58,975 bases of DNA from Clostridiales bacterium UBA1316 (GCA_002307055.1 DBTM01000068.1:1-58975); one strand, 5' to 3'; positions 34,169-43,000 are shown, counted from the stretch's first letter. The notes: generated from the letters alone by a model not told the origin. Numbers and translations: made by a program.

Positions 34169-34600
34169 ATGACAATTGATCAGATTTCTGTTTTTGTGGA
34201 GAATAAACCCGGTAAGCTTGTCGAAGTGATTGAAGCGCTCGGAGCAAATAATATCGACCTGCGTGCCATGTCCATTGCGGATACGTCAGATTTCGGCATT
34301 CTCAGGCTTATCGTTGATAAACCCTCCAAAGCACTTGAAGTTTTAAGGGACGCCGACTGCGTGACCTCGGTGAATAAGGTCATCGCCGTATCTGTTGAGG
34401 ATGCGCCCGGAAGCCTGGCCAAGGTTTTGAGGATACTATCCGACGCGGGCATCAGTATTGAATATGTTTACGCCTTTATTACGCATGAGGCGCATAGAGC
34501 CTATGTCATTATCCGCGTGGAGAACAACGACAAAGCCATCAGCGTTCTGACGGCTAAAGGCATTAAGCTGGCATCCGGCGGCGAGCTGTACGAGATGTAA
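34169..34600 (+). CDS. Tandem ACT-domain amino acid-binding protein
   Basis: 143 aa, two ACT domains: QISVFVENKPGKLVEVIEALGANNIDL at the N-terminus and VSVEDAPGSLAKVLRILSDAGISIEY in the second half. ACT domains bind amino acids. Proteins of this type sit behind paaK/ior genes in many anaerobes and probably sense aromatic amino acids. No enzyme or DNA-binding domain is attached, so the output is likely protein-protein. ATG 34169 has CGGAGG 7 bases upstream. A terminator follows. Confidence 0.9.
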   Translation: MTIDQISVFVENKPGKLVEVIEALGANNIDLRAMSIADTSDFGILRLIVDKPSKALEVLRDADCVTSVNKVIAVSVEDAPGSLAKVLRILSDAGISIEYVYAFITHEAHRAYVIIRVENNDKAISVLTAKGIKLASGGELYEM

Positions 34601-34664
34601 CCAAAGAATATCAAAGATATTCTCATGAATCTCTTGCAGGTTCCCTTTAAAACAATGCAGTGAG

Positions 34665-34697
34665 AAAACCGGTGCAGACTTTCTGCGCCGGTTTTTT
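34665..34697 (+). terminator. Intrinsic terminator of the ior-paaK operon
   Basis: AAAACCGGTGCAGA pairs with TCTGCGCCGGTTTTTT with a short loop and a six-T run. Confidence 0.9.
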
Positions 34698-34758
34698 GTG
34701 CATTATGCTGAAAATGGGCTTTTATGAATTATCTTTCTTGAAAGAATGCAAAACTCAA

Positions 34759-34776
34759 CATATTAAGCTTAATATG
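34759..34776. repeat. 18-base perfect palindrome upstream of the -35
   Basis: CATATTAAGCTTAATATG is a perfect palindrome ending one base before the -35 of the aminotransferase promoter, the usual position for an activator or repressor site. Confidence 0.45.
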
Positions 34777-34777
34777 C

Positions 34778-34806
34778 TTGCAATTTTGCAGGATAGCGAA
34801 TATAAT
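34778..34806 (+). promoter_or_regulatory. Promoter of the aminotransferase gene
   Basis: TTGCAA (34778-34783), 17-base spacer, TATAAT (34801-34806), 78 bases before the ATG. Confidence 0.65.
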
Positions 34807-34883
34807 ATTTTAAAAAGTTGAAACACTAAGCGTAATAAATATAGCCCTGCTTAATCGGCTAGTATAACTAAGGAGTACATTCG

Positions 34884-36074
34884 ATGAAGGAACTTTCAAT
34901 AATAGCCTCGCGCGTCCAGGCGTCAACGACACTGGCTGTCGATGCTCTCGCCAAACAAATGAAGGCGGACGGTCTTGATGTCGTCGGGTTCGGCACCGGA
35001 GAACCTGACTTCGACACGCCCGATAATATTAAGGAGGCGGCTATTAAAGCAATAAAAGCCGGCCAGACAAAGTATACGCCGGCAGACGGTATAGTTCCTC
35101 TGCGCAAGGCTGTTGCAGCCAGGCTGAAGGCGGACTGCGGTATTGATTACGACTATACGCAGATCGTGGTTTCAAGCGGTGCTAAGCACAATGTTTTTGT
35201 TGCTCTTATGGCGCTTTTAAATCCGGGCGACGAGGTGATTCTGCCTGCGCCCTTCTGGGTTACTTATTCTGAAGCCATCCGGATTGCCGGTGGTATACCT
35301 GTGGTTGTGCCGACGACAGAAGATATGGATTTCAAAATGACGCCTGTACAGCTGGAATCGGCAATCACGGCAAAGACAAAAGCCATTATCATCAATAATC
35401 CCTCGAACCCGACGGGTATGCTGTACAGCGGCGCAGAGCTCAAGGCGCTGACGGCTGTCTGCGTCAAGCACGATCTCTACATTATATCCGATGAGATTTA
35501 TTACGGCCTTGTTTATGACCAAAAAGAGTTTGTCAGCATCGCCTCTCTCGGGGAAGCTGTTAAAGAGCGCACAATACTGATTCACGGCGTGTCAAAATCC
35601 TATGCGATGACAGGCTGGCGTATCGGATATTCGGCGTCAAACGCGAAACTTGCTAAGATTATGGCGAATTTTCTCAGCCATTCGACGAGCGCACCGAGCA
35701 CGATCTCCCAATACGCTGCTATTGAAGCCTTAAGCGGCCCGCAGGAAGGCATTAATGCCATGCGAGACGTCTTTGAACAGCGCCGTAATTATATTGTAAA
35801 ACGCATGAATACGATTGAGGGTGTCAGCTGCATTAAGCCGGACGGAGCGTTTTATATCATGATGAATATTGAGAAGCTGCTCGGCAAGACGCTGGGCGGA
35901 CGCGTCATTAATAATGGGGACGATTTTGCATTGGCGTTTCTCGAAAAAGGCCTTGTTGCCGTTGTTCCGTGCAGCGGTTTCGGCGCGCCGAATTTTGTGC
36001 GCTGGACATATGCGGCTTCCATGGAAAACATAAAAGAGGGCCTTGACAGGCTGGAAAAGTTTCTGAAAAGCTAG
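34884..36074 (+). CDS. Fold-type I PLP aminotransferase (aspartate/aromatic)
   Basis: 396 aa. Class I aminotransferase with FGTGEPDFDTPDNI, KYTPADGI, NNPSNPTGM, SDEIYYGLVY and the PLP lysine in HGVSKSYAMTGWRIGY. By motif it belongs to the AspB-like Ib subgroup, in which members use aspartate, aromatic amino acids or prephenate. Placed directly after the ior-paaK-ACT operon but behind its own promoter and terminator, it may supply arylpyruvates to IorAB. That assignment is contextual; specificity cannot be read here. Confidence 0.9.
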   Translation: MKELSIIASRVQASTTLAVDALAKQMKADGLDVVGFGTGEPDFDTPDNIKEAAIKAIKAGQTKYTPADGIVPLRKAVAARLKADCGIDYDYTQIVVSSGAKHNVFVALMALLNPGDEVILPAPFWVTYSEAIRIAGGIPVVVPTTEDMDFKMTPVQLESAITAKTKAIIINNPSNPTGMLYSGAELKALTAVCVKHDLYIISDEIYYGLVYDQKEFVSIASLGEAVKERTILIHGVSKSYAMTGWRIGYSASNAKLAKIMANFLSHSTSAPSTISQYAAIEALSGPQEGINAMRDVFEQRRNYIVKRMNTIEGVSCIKPDGAFYIMMNIEKLLGKTLGGRVINNGDDFALAFLEKGLVAVVPCSGFGAPNFVRWTYAASMENIKEGLDRLEKFLKS

Positions 36075-36207
36075 AAAATACCAATGAAATGATATATAAT
36101 AAGGCTGTCTCGGATAAAAAGAGGCAGCCTTAAATAAATGTCGCGTTCCGAATCTCCTTTGGAAAAGGATGCGCACAATGGTACGATGTTTAGCGAGAGG
36201 AAACAAA

Positions 36208-37389
36208 ATGGCGGAATATAGGATCTATGCTGATAACGCCGCGACAACTGCGGTTTCTGATGTCGCTTATAATGCGATGCTTCCATATTTTAAAGAGAGT
36301 TACGGTAACCCGTCGGCAACGCACAGTTATGGCACCGATGCCAAGCGTGCTGTCGAAGAAGCGCGAAAAACAATAGCGGACGCACTTGGCGCGCGTGTCA
36401 ATGAAATTTTCTTTACCTCAGGCGGTACAGAATCGGACAATTGGGCGATAAAATCCGCAGTTGATTTGCGCGGAAAAAAAGGAAAGCATATTATAACAAC
36501 TGAAATAGAGCATAATGCTGTGTACAAGACAGTCAAACAGCTGGAAAAAGACGGTTATGATGCAACATTTTTATCTGTCGACAAACACGGGCAGGTAACA
36601 GCCGAGCAGCTTGAAGCAGCCATCAGGCCAGATACGACGCTCATCACGATAATGATGGCAAATAACGAGATTGGGACGATTCAACCAATCACAGCGCTTT
36701 ATATGGTGGCAAAAAAGCATGGCATATTATTTCATACGGACGCCATTCAAGCTGTTGGGCATATCCCGGTTGATGTATGCGAACTTGGGATTGACATGTT
36801 GTCGGTTTCATCGCATAAATTTCACGGACCGAAGGGTGTCGGCATACTCTATGTCAACCTGAAGACCGTACTTCCGCCGCTTTTAATCGGCGGGGGACAG
36901 GAGAAGGGAAGACGCTCCGGTACTTCCAATGTTCCCGGAATTGTCGGTATGGCCGCAGCGCTGAAGGATGCCGCTGCTCATATGGATGAAAATGAAAGAA
37001 TAATAATGCGTTTAAGGGATCGGCTCATTACCGAAATCCTTAAAATACCCGGTGCACTGCTGACAGGGCATCCTGTACATCGGCTGCCGGGGCTTGCTTC
37101 GTTTGTTTTTGAGGGAATAGAAGGCGAACCACTCGTCGCCGCACTGAATGAAGCCGGTATTTGCGCAAGCTCCGGCAGTGCCTGCAGCGCAGAGTCGGGT
37201 GAACCGTCCAGGATGATGAAGGCAATCGGAATAGCGGGCAGCCATAAAACTGCGCCTCTCAGGCTGTCATTATGCCGGTACAATACGGTTCAGGAGATTG
37301 ACAGCATCATAAGTGTTTTGCCGGAGGCATTAAAGAAAGCCGCAGCCTATAAGGTTGTCGCTCAAAACATAGATTTAGATGATTATTAA
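36208..37389 (+). CDS. Cysteine desulfurase (NifS/IscS family)
   Basis: 393 aa PLP enzyme releasing sulfur from cysteine for Fe-S clusters and thio-modified nucleosides. IYADNAATTAVS at the start, HSYGTDAKRAVEEAR, TSGGTESDNWAI, TEIEHNAV, and the PLP lysine SVSSHKFHGPKGVG; the sulfur-carrying Cys is in ASSGSACSAESGEPS. ATG 36208 was chosen by the N-terminal motif and GAGAGG; the frame is open upstream to 36169. A weak hairpin (36101-36131) lies between it and the aminotransferase. No iscU/nifU follows, so it may serve tRNA thiolation as well. Confidence 0.93.
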   Translation: MAEYRIYADNAATTAVSDVAYNAMLPYFKESYGNPSATHSYGTDAKRAVEEARKTIADALGARVNEIFFTSGGTESDNWAIKSAVDLRGKKGKHIITTEIEHNAVYKTVKQLEKDGYDATFLSVDKHGQVTAEQLEAAIRPDTTLITIMMANNEIGTIQPITALYMVAKKHGILFHTDAIQAVGHIPVDVCELGIDMLSVSSHKFHGPKGVGILYVNLKTVLPPLLIGGGQEKGRRSGTSNVPGIVGMAAALKDAAAHMDENERIIMRLRDRLITEILKIPGALLTGHPVHRLPGLASFVFEGIEGEPLVAALNEAGICASSGSACSAESGEPSRMMKAIGIAGSHKTAPLRLSLCRYNTVQEIDSIISVLPEALKKAAAYKVVAQNIDLDDY

Positions 37390-37436
37390 ATGTCACAACG
37401 ACACGCGTATTTCAAAGCGAAAGGACGACGACAATA

Positions 37437-38873
37437 ATGCCGACAAACATTTATGAAAGCCCTCTGTCATCTCGATATGCGAGCGACGAAATGCTCTATC
37501 TGTTCTCCGCTGATAAAAAGTTTTCAACCTGGCGCAGGTTATGGGTTGCACTCGCCAGAGCGGAAAAAGAGCTCGGACTCGACATTACCGACGAACAAAT
37601 AGCGGAGATGGAAGCTCACATCACCGACATAGACTATGAATATGCCGCAAAGATGGAAAAGGAACTCCGCCATGATGTCATGGCGCATGTCCGCACTTTT
37701 GGAAAAGCGTGCCCAAAGGCCGACCCGATTATCCATTCAGGAGCAACGAGCTGCTATGTCGGTGATAATACGGACATTATCCTCATGCGGGAGGGACTGG
37801 AATTAATCCGCGATAAGCTCCTCCGTGTCATCGAGAGCCTTGCCGCGTTCGCGGATAAATATAAAGCGATGCCAACGCTCGGGTTTACGCACTTTCAGCC
37901 CGCGGCGCTCACAACGGTGGGTAAGCGCGCGACTTTATGGATCAATGAGTTATTGATCGATTTTGACGAAGTCAGGTACAGGCTCGGAACCTTGAAGCTG
38001 CTCGGTTCTAAAGGAGCGACAGGAACTCAGGCGACTTTTATGGAGCTTTTTGACGGCGATCATGAAAAAATAAAGAAAATGGAAGCGCTGATCGCTAAAG
38101 AAATGGGCTTTACTGCCGTCGTTCCCGTATCTGGTCAGACCTACTCCAGAAAAGTTGACGCAGGCGTTTTGTCGACCCTATCCGGGATTGCGCAAAGTGC
38201 CGGTAAATTTGCCACGGACATGCGGCTCTTAAGCCATCTAAAAGAATGTGAGGAGCCGTATGAGGACAAGCAGATTGGATCTTCAGCGATGGCATATAAA
38301 AGAAATCCGATGCGCTGCGAAAGAATATGTTCACTCGCACGCTATGTCATCGCTGATTCGCTCAACGGCGCGATGACCTCCTATAACCAGTGGTTTGAAC
38401 GCACACTCGACGATTCCGCCAATAAGCGCATTTCAATTCCTGAGGCGTTTTTAGCGACGGATGCGATTTTAAACATTTATCTCAATGTCGCCTTGGGCAT
38501 CAAAGTATACCCAAAGGTGATAGAAAAGCACATTCTCGATGAGCTTCCGTTTAATGCAACAGAGAAATATATAATGAAAGGCGTTAAAAAGGGCGGTAAC
38601 CGCCAGGAGCTGCATGAGGCAATACGTATCCACTCCGTAGCGGCAGGGAAAGCTATCAAGGAACAAGGGCTGCCGAATGACCTTATATCCCGCATTGCCA
38701 ATGACCCGCTGTTCGGCACGACAGAGGCTGAAATTTACGCGGAGCTCGAACCTGCACAGTACATCGGCAGAGCGCCGGAGCAAGTTGAGGAGTTTCTTCG
38801 CGACTATGTAACGCCATTGATATCGAATAATCAAGACCTGAAAACTGAAAGTAGTACAGAATTAAAAGTATAA
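37437..38873 (+). CDS. purB: Adenylosuccinate lyase
   Basis: 478 aa, fumarase/aspartase superfamily. Acts twice in purine synthesis (SAICAR to AICAR, adenylosuccinate to AMP). Visible: HDVMAHVRTFG, HSGATSCYVGDNTD, TLGFTHFQPAALTTVG, and the signature GSSAMAYKRNPMRCERI. AAAGGA precedes the ATG. The 478-residue length is the longer purB type. It lies 47 bases after the cysteine desulfurase. Confidence 0.96.
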   Translation: MPTNIYESPLSSRYASDEMLYLFSADKKFSTWRRLWVALARAEKELGLDITDEQIAEMEAHITDIDYEYAAKMEKELRHDVMAHVRTFGKACPKADPIIHSGATSCYVGDNTDIILMREGLELIRDKLLRVIESLAAFADKYKAMPTLGFTHFQPAALTTVGKRATLWINELLIDFDEVRYRLGTLKLLGSKGATGTQATFMELFDGDHEKIKKMEALIAKEMGFTAVVPVSGQTYSRKVDAGVLSTLSGIAQSAGKFATDMRLLSHLKECEEPYEDKQIGSSAMAYKRNPMRCERICSLARYVIADSLNGAMTSYNQWFERTLDDSANKRISIPEAFLATDAILNIYLNVALGIKVYPKVIEKHILDELPFNATEKYIMKGVKKGGNRQELHEAIRIHSVAAGKAIKEQGLPNDLISRIANDPLFGTTEAEIYAELEPAQYIGRAPEQVEEFLRDYVTPLISNNQDLKTESSTELKV

Positions 38874-38958
38874 GAAAAATATAAGTAAAAATAATAAAAA
38901 ATTGCAGATTATTGCTATTATTTTTATCACATATAGACATAATAAGGGAGCAAAGCGC

Positions 38959-38987
38959 TTGACGAGGGCTTGTTTATGCTGTATGAT
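38959..38987 (+). promoter_or_regulatory. Promoter of the HPr-like gene
   Basis: TTGACG (38959-38964), 17-base spacer, TATGAT (38982-38987). Confidence 0.6.
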
Positions 38988-39007
38988 TTATTCACAATTT
39001 ATTCACA
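38986..39007 (+). repeat. Two tandem ATTTATTCACA repeats with DnaA-box-like cores
   Basis: The 11-base unit ATTTATTCACA occurs twice back to back over the predicted transcription start. Each contains TTATTCACA, which fits the relaxed DnaA box TTWTNCACA. Confidence 0.45.
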
Positions 39008-39053
39008 TGAAATGATGAAGCCTAATCAGGAATAAAAGAAAGGGGATATTAAA

Positions 39054-39281
39054 ATGACCTTTAATATCAAAATAACAACCTCTGAAGATGCTCAGAAGCT
39101 GAATAAGATTGCTGAAAAATACCCCTTTGATATCTGGGTACATGGAAAATCTGGATATGCCGACGCCAAATCCCTCCTCGGACTAATGCTCCTCACGATT
39201 GAGACCGATCTCAAGCTCGTTATTGAAGACGACCATGATACGAAGGCTCTTGAGAAAGATATCGAGAAATTCATCGTTTAA
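39054..39281 (+). CDS. HPr-like protein without the active-site histidine
   Basis: 75 aa, length and C-terminal half as in PTS phosphocarrier HPr: DIWVHGKSGYADAKSLLGLMLL matches the region around the regulatory Ser46 (AKSLLGLM), and the last helix (TKALEKDIEKFI) is normal. The N-terminal catalytic segment GLHARPA is replaced by SEDAQKL, with no histidine at that position, so it cannot be a standard phosphocarrier. It may be a regulatory or Crh-like protein. A strong AAAGGGG ribosome-binding site, its own promoter and a terminator make it monocistronic. Confidence 0.8.
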   Translation: MTFNIKITTSEDAQKLNKIAEKYPFDIWVHGKSGYADAKSLLGLMLLTIETDLKLVIEDDHDTKALEKDIEKFIV

Positions 39282-39307
39282 TAAAACGACATACAGCACA
39301 AAATTGA

Positions 39308-39340
39308 CGGCTGCGGAGAATACTCCGCAGCCGTTTTGTT
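39308..39340. terminator. Terminator between convergent HPr-like gene and nfnB
   Basis: CGGCTGCGGAG / CTCCGCAGCCG stem with short loop followed by TTTTGTT on the plus strand. Confidence 0.85.
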
Positions 39341-39357
39341 ATGGGTTTAAATGTGCT

Positions 39358-40749
39358 TTATTTCTTTTCGCTGATGTACTTGATGATGGATTCTGCCGCT
39401 GTCTTGCCGGCGCCCATGGCGAGGATGACGGTTGCGGCACCTGTAACGGCATCGCCGCCTGCGTAAATACCTTCGCGGGTTGTTTTACCGGCTTCGTCGG
39501 CGATCAGACAGCCGTGTTTATTCGTTTCGAGGCCCTTCGTTGTTGATTTGATGAGGGGATTGGGGCTTGTACCAACAGCGATGACAACAGTGTCGACGTC
39601 AATAGCGAAGTTGGAGCCTTCAATCGGTACGGGGCGCCTGCGGCCGGATGCGTCGGGTTCGCCGAGTTCCATCTTGACGCATTCAATGGCGCGGACGCGG
39701 CCGTTTTCGTCGCCAAGGATTTTAACGGGATTATTCAGAAGCTTAAATTCGATACCTTCTTCAATGGCGTGATGGACTTCCTCTTTACGGGCGGGGAGCT
39801 CATCCATCGAACGGCGGTAAATAATGTAGACATTTTCGGCACCCAGGCGCTTAGCGCAGCGGGCGGAGTCCATGGCGACATTGCCGCCGCCGACAACAGC
39901 GACGCATTTGCTCTTGACAGCAGGGGTATCGTAACCGGCCTGATAGGATTTCATGAGATTAATACGTGTCAGATATTCATTGGCGGAATAGACACCGAGT
40001 AAGGATTCGCCTTCAATTCTGAGGAATTCCGGCAGACCGGCGCCGCTGCCGATGAAGACAGCCTCAAAGCCGCTTTCGAAAAGCTCGTCAACAGTGATGG
40101 ATCTGCCGATGACGGCATCTCTTTTGACCGTAATGCCCATATTCTCCAGACGTCCGACTTCTTTTTTAACAATTGCTTTCGGGAGCCTGAATTCGGGTAT
40201 GCCGTAGATCAGAACGCCGCCCGCCTCGTGGAGAGACTCAAAGACAGTGACTTCATAACCGGCAAGCGCAAGGTCTCCAGCGCAGGTCAAGCCCGCAGGG
40301 CCGGAACCGATGACGGCGACTTTATGGCCGTTTTTCGTGATATCAATCTTCTTGGGGGCTGTTTGATGTGCCATATGCCAGTCGGCGACGAAACGTTCGA
40401 GTCTGCCGATACCGACCGGATCTCCCTTGAGACCACGAACGCACTTTTCCTCACATTGCGTCTCCTGCGGGCACACTCTGCCGCAGACGGCGGGCAGACT
40501 GTTCGTAGAGGTCAGGACTTCATATGCGCCTTCGTAATTGCCCTCGTTTATTTTTGCAATAAATTCAGGGATACGCACATTGACGGGGCAGCCTTCTATG
40601 CACGGTTTTGTTTTGCAGTTTAAGCACCGTGACGCTTCGATTTTAGCATTTTCTTCAGTATAGCCGAGTGAAACCTCCTGAAAGTTTTTATTCCGGATCA
40701 TTGGTTCCTGCTCTGGCATTGCTGTTTTATTCTTATCCATGTTAGGCAT
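39358..40749 (-). CDS. nfnB: NADH-dependent ferredoxin:NADP+ oxidoreductase, large subunit (NfnB type)
   Basis: 463 aa, related to glutamate synthase small subunit. N-terminal Fe-S domain with CLNCKTKPCIEGCPVNVRI and CGRVCPQETQCEEKC; FAD-binding GSGPAGLTCAGDLA; NADP-binding GGGNVAMDSARCAKRLGAE; C-terminal GGDAVTGAATVILAMGAGK. Pairing with the FAD/2Fe-2S subunit upstream identifies it as the NADPH-site subunit of the flavin-bifurcating NfnAB complex rather than GltD. ATG 40749 has GGGAGG 11 bases upstream. The 5' end overlaps nfnA slightly. Confidence 0.9.
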   Translation of the reverse strand: MPNMDKNKTAMPEQEPMIRNKNFQEVSLGYTEENAKIEASRCLNCKTKPCIEGCPVNVRIPEFIAKINEGNYEGAYEVLTSTNSLPAVCGRVCPQETQCEEKCVRGLKGDPVGIGRLERFVADWHMAHQTAPKKIDITKNGHKVAVIGSGPAGLTCAGDLALAGYEVTVFESLHEAGGVLIYGIPEFRLPKAIVKKEVGRLENMGITVKRDAVIGRSITVDELFESGFEAVFIGSGAGLPEFLRIEGESLLGVYSANEYLTRINLMKSYQAGYDTPAVKSKCVAVVGGGNVAMDSARCAKRLGAENVYIIYRRSMDELPARKEEVHHAIEEGIEFKLLNNPVKILGDENGRVRAIECVKMELGEPDASGRRRPVPIEGSNFAIDVDTVVIAVGTSPNPLIKSTTKGLETNKHGCLIADEAGKTTREGIYAGGDAVTGAATVILAMGAGKTAAESIIKYISEKK

Positions 40750-41590
40750 TAGAACGGACACCTCCCGTTAAATTGCAGATATGTTCTTTATCGTGCGTTT
40801 CACGTTCTTTATAAACGGAATTTCTTTTAATGAGCTCGTCAAAATCGACCTTATAAGCATCAAAGTCGGGACCTTCAACACAGGCAAAACGCATTTTGCC
40901 GTCAACGCTGACGCGGCAGCAGCCGCACATACCGGTACCGTCGATCATGATCGGGTTGAGGCTGACGGTACAAGGGACGCCAAATGGCTGTGCCGTCTGT
41001 GCAATCAGCTTCATCATGATAATCGGGCCGATGGCAATGACCATATCGTATTTATTTCCGGCTTCCAGAAGCGCCTTGAGCTTCGTTGTCGTAAAGCCCT
41101 TTTCACCGGCTGTGCCGTCATCAGTCATGAGATAATAATTTGTGCAGACAGAACGCATGGAATCCTCAAGAATAATAATATCCTTGGAACGGAAACCTGC
41201 GATGACATCGACTGTCGCACCGTTATTGAACAGTGCCTTTGCTGAAGGATAAGCAATCGCGTTGCCGACGCCGCCGCCGACGATAACCGCTCTTTTAATA
41301 CCTTCAATGTGTGTCGGTATCCCGAGCGGCCCGACAAAATCGAGTATGTAGTCGCCCTCCTTCAACTGATTGAGCAGCATTGTGGAACGGCCTACAATCT
41401 GGAAGATGATCGATACGGTCCCTCTGACAGGATCTGTATCCGCAATGGTAAGGGGAACACGTTCGCCGAATTCATCGAGCCTGAAAATGATAAATTGGCC
41501 TGCTAGAGCCTTTTTTGCGATGTCCGGAGCTTCTACCTCCATAAGGGTGACGGTGTCATTGAGTTTCTGTTTATGAGCAATGCGATACAT
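40742..41590 (-). CDS. nfnA: NADH-dependent ferredoxin:NADP+ oxidoreductase, small subunit (NfnA type)
   Basis: 282 aa, similar to dihydroorotate dehydrogenase electron-transfer subunit. FAD domain with GQFIIFRLDEFGERVPLTIAD, NAD domain GGGVGNAIAYPSAKAL, and a C-terminal 2Fe-2S site GTGMCGCCRVSVDGKMRFACVEGP. With NfnB it couples NADPH, NADH and ferredoxin, useful for balancing reduced ferredoxin from reactions such as IorAB. Preceded by its own promoter; an upstream GGGAGG gives the ATG at 41590. Confidence 0.9.
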   Translation of the reverse strand: MYRIAHKQKLNDTVTLMEVEAPDIAKKALAGQFIIFRLDEFGERVPLTIADTDPVRGTVSIIFQIVGRSTMLLNQLKEGDYILDFVGPLGIPTHIEGIKRAVIVGGGVGNAIAYPSAKALFNNGATVDVIAGFRSKDIIILEDSMRSVCTNYYLMTDDGTAGEKGFTTTKLKALLEAGNKYDMVIAIGPIIMMKLIAQTAQPFGVPCTVSLNPIMIDGTGMCGCCRVSVDGKMRFACVEGPDFDAYKVDFDELIKRNSVYKERETHDKEHICNLTGGVRSNA

Positions 41591-41680
41591 AAAATCAGCA
41601 GCCTCCCATTTTTCTGATTGATTTCTGACATAGATGGTATATCAGCTGAATGTCGGGAAATCGAGTTCTTGGATTATAAT

Positions 41681-41709
41681 ATTATAGCTTTTCAGCGCTC
41701 AATTGTCTA
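41681..41709 (-). promoter_or_regulatory. Promoter of nfnAB
   Basis: On the minus strand TAGACA (41709-41704), 17-base spacer, TATAAT (41686-41681). A second TATAAT overlaps a few bases further on. Confidence 0.6.
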
Positions 41710-41762
41710 TATAAAAAAATAACTGGAAAACTTCAAATTCAGCAAACTTGTTTCACATTCGA

Positions 41763-42506
41763 TTAAACTTTTTCGTTTTCAATCTCTTTTAGTAGCTTTA
41801 AATCTTTTTTATCGGTTAAATCCAGCTTTGCGTACATATCAGGACGTCTTTGACGCGTTCTGATGATAGATTGTTTACGCTGCCATTTTGCGATATTTGC
41901 GTGATGACCGGACAGCAGGACTTCCGGCACCTTGAGCCCGTTCCAGTTTTCCGGCCGGGAATATTGCGGATATTCCAGCAAGCCGTTCCAGTGGCTTTCA
42001 TTTTGAAAGCATTCCGCATCCGGCAGGACACCGGGAACAAGCCGGCATATGGCATCGGCAACAGCCATAGCGGGTATTTCGCCGCCTGTTAAAACAAAAT
42101 CTCCGAGAGAAATTTCTTCGTCCACACACATGTCGACAAAGCGTTCATCGATCCCCTCATAATGGCCGCAGACAAGAATAAGGCGCTCATAATCATTCTT
42201 CAGCCGAATGGCATCCTCCTGACGAAACACTTTGCCGCCGGGAGTCATGAAAATCGTGTGGACACGGAAACCCGCCTCGTCGCAAATATGCTTCCAACAG
42301 TCGTAAAGCGGCTGCGCCTGCATAACACAGCCGCGGCCGCCGCCATAGGGATAATCATCCACCTGATTTTGTTTATTAGTCGAATAATCGCGGATTTGAT
42401 GACACTCAATTCGTATAAATCCGCGCTCCTGACCGCGCCCGAGAATACTCTCCGAGAGGATATCACCCATGGTATCAGGAAAAAGCGTCATGATATCGAT
42501 TCTCAT
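41763..42506 (-). CDS. trmD: tRNA (guanine-N1-)-methyltransferase
   Basis: 247 aa, SPOUT-fold enzyme for m1G37 in tRNA. MRIDIMTLFPDTM, DDYPYGGGRGCVMQ, MTPGGKVFRQEDA, and the knot region CGHYEGIDERFVD...ISLGDFVLTGGEIPAM are all present. It lies 5 bases after rimM, the standard rpsP-rimM-trmD order. rplS, which usually follows, is not here; nfnAB comes next behind its own promoter. Confidence 0.97.
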   Translation of the reverse strand: MRIDIMTLFPDTMGDILSESILGRGQERGFIRIECHQIRDYSTNKQNQVDDYPYGGGRGCVMQAQPLYDCWKHICDEAGFRVHTIFMTPGGKVFRQEDAIRLKNDYERLILVCGHYEGIDERFVDMCVDEEISLGDFVLTGGEIPAMAVADAICRLVPGVLPDAECFQNESHWNGLLEYPQYSRPENWNGLKVPEVLLSGHHANIAKWQRKQSIIRTRQRRPDMYAKLDLTDKKDLKLLKEIENEKV

Positions 42507-42511
42507 ATAAT

Positions 42512-43000
42512 TTACATGCCTTCTATCAGTCTGAACGAGACATAGCCTTCTTCAACATTGATTTCCTTAACAAATTCCTTAACTGCAGGTACGAGGATTT
42601 CACGATTGCCGGTTATGACATAGACATTATTCGGATTGAGCGGAATAATTTCAGTGATTTTTCCGAGCTCATTACCGGAATCGGCTTCAATGGCTTTGAG
42701 GCCGATTAAATCGGAGAGAAAATGCTCGCCGGGCTCGAGTATGGCCTCATTTCTGTCGATATAAACGGTTTTGTTCTTCAGCCTAACGGCGCTGTCAATA
42801 CCGTTGATACCCTCAAATTGAGTAATGACCCCGGACTTGTGAACGGTTGAAGAAACAACCTTTATCGGGACGCTGTCTATATAGAGCGTTTTGAAGCCGC
42901 AGAGAAATTCGGGTGAATTTGTCTGCGGCTGTATTCTGACCTCACCGCGAATACCGTGTGTAGCCGTGATCTTGCCGGCTTCAAGGAATTGTTTGAGCAT
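42512..43000 (-). CDS. rimM: Ribosome maturation factor RimM
   Basis: 162 aa. N-terminal beta-barrel with GKITATHGIRGEVRIQP, C-terminal PRC barrel (LIGLKAIEADSGNELGKITEII...EILVPAVKEFVKEINVEEG). Assists 30S subunit assembly through S19. Genes khpA and trmD flank it in the usual order. Confidence 0.95.
   Translation of the reverse strand: MLKQFLEAGKITATHGIRGEVRIQPQTNSPEFLCGFKTLYIDSVPIKVVSSTVHKSGVITQFEGINGIDSAVRLKNKTVYIDRNEAILEPGEHFLSDLIGLKAIEADSGNELGKITEIIPLNPNNVYVITGNREILVPAVKEFVKEINVEEGYVSFRLIEGM

Noticed and set aside
36101..36131. Hairpin after the aminotransferase as a terminator
   Set aside because: AAGGCTGTCTC/GAGGCAGCCTT forms a stem but there is no T run on either strand, so termination is not supported.
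39358..40749. Naming this gene gltD (glutamate synthase small subunit)
   Set aside because: No large glutamate synthase gene is present and the adjacent NfnA-type subunit indicates the Nfn complex.
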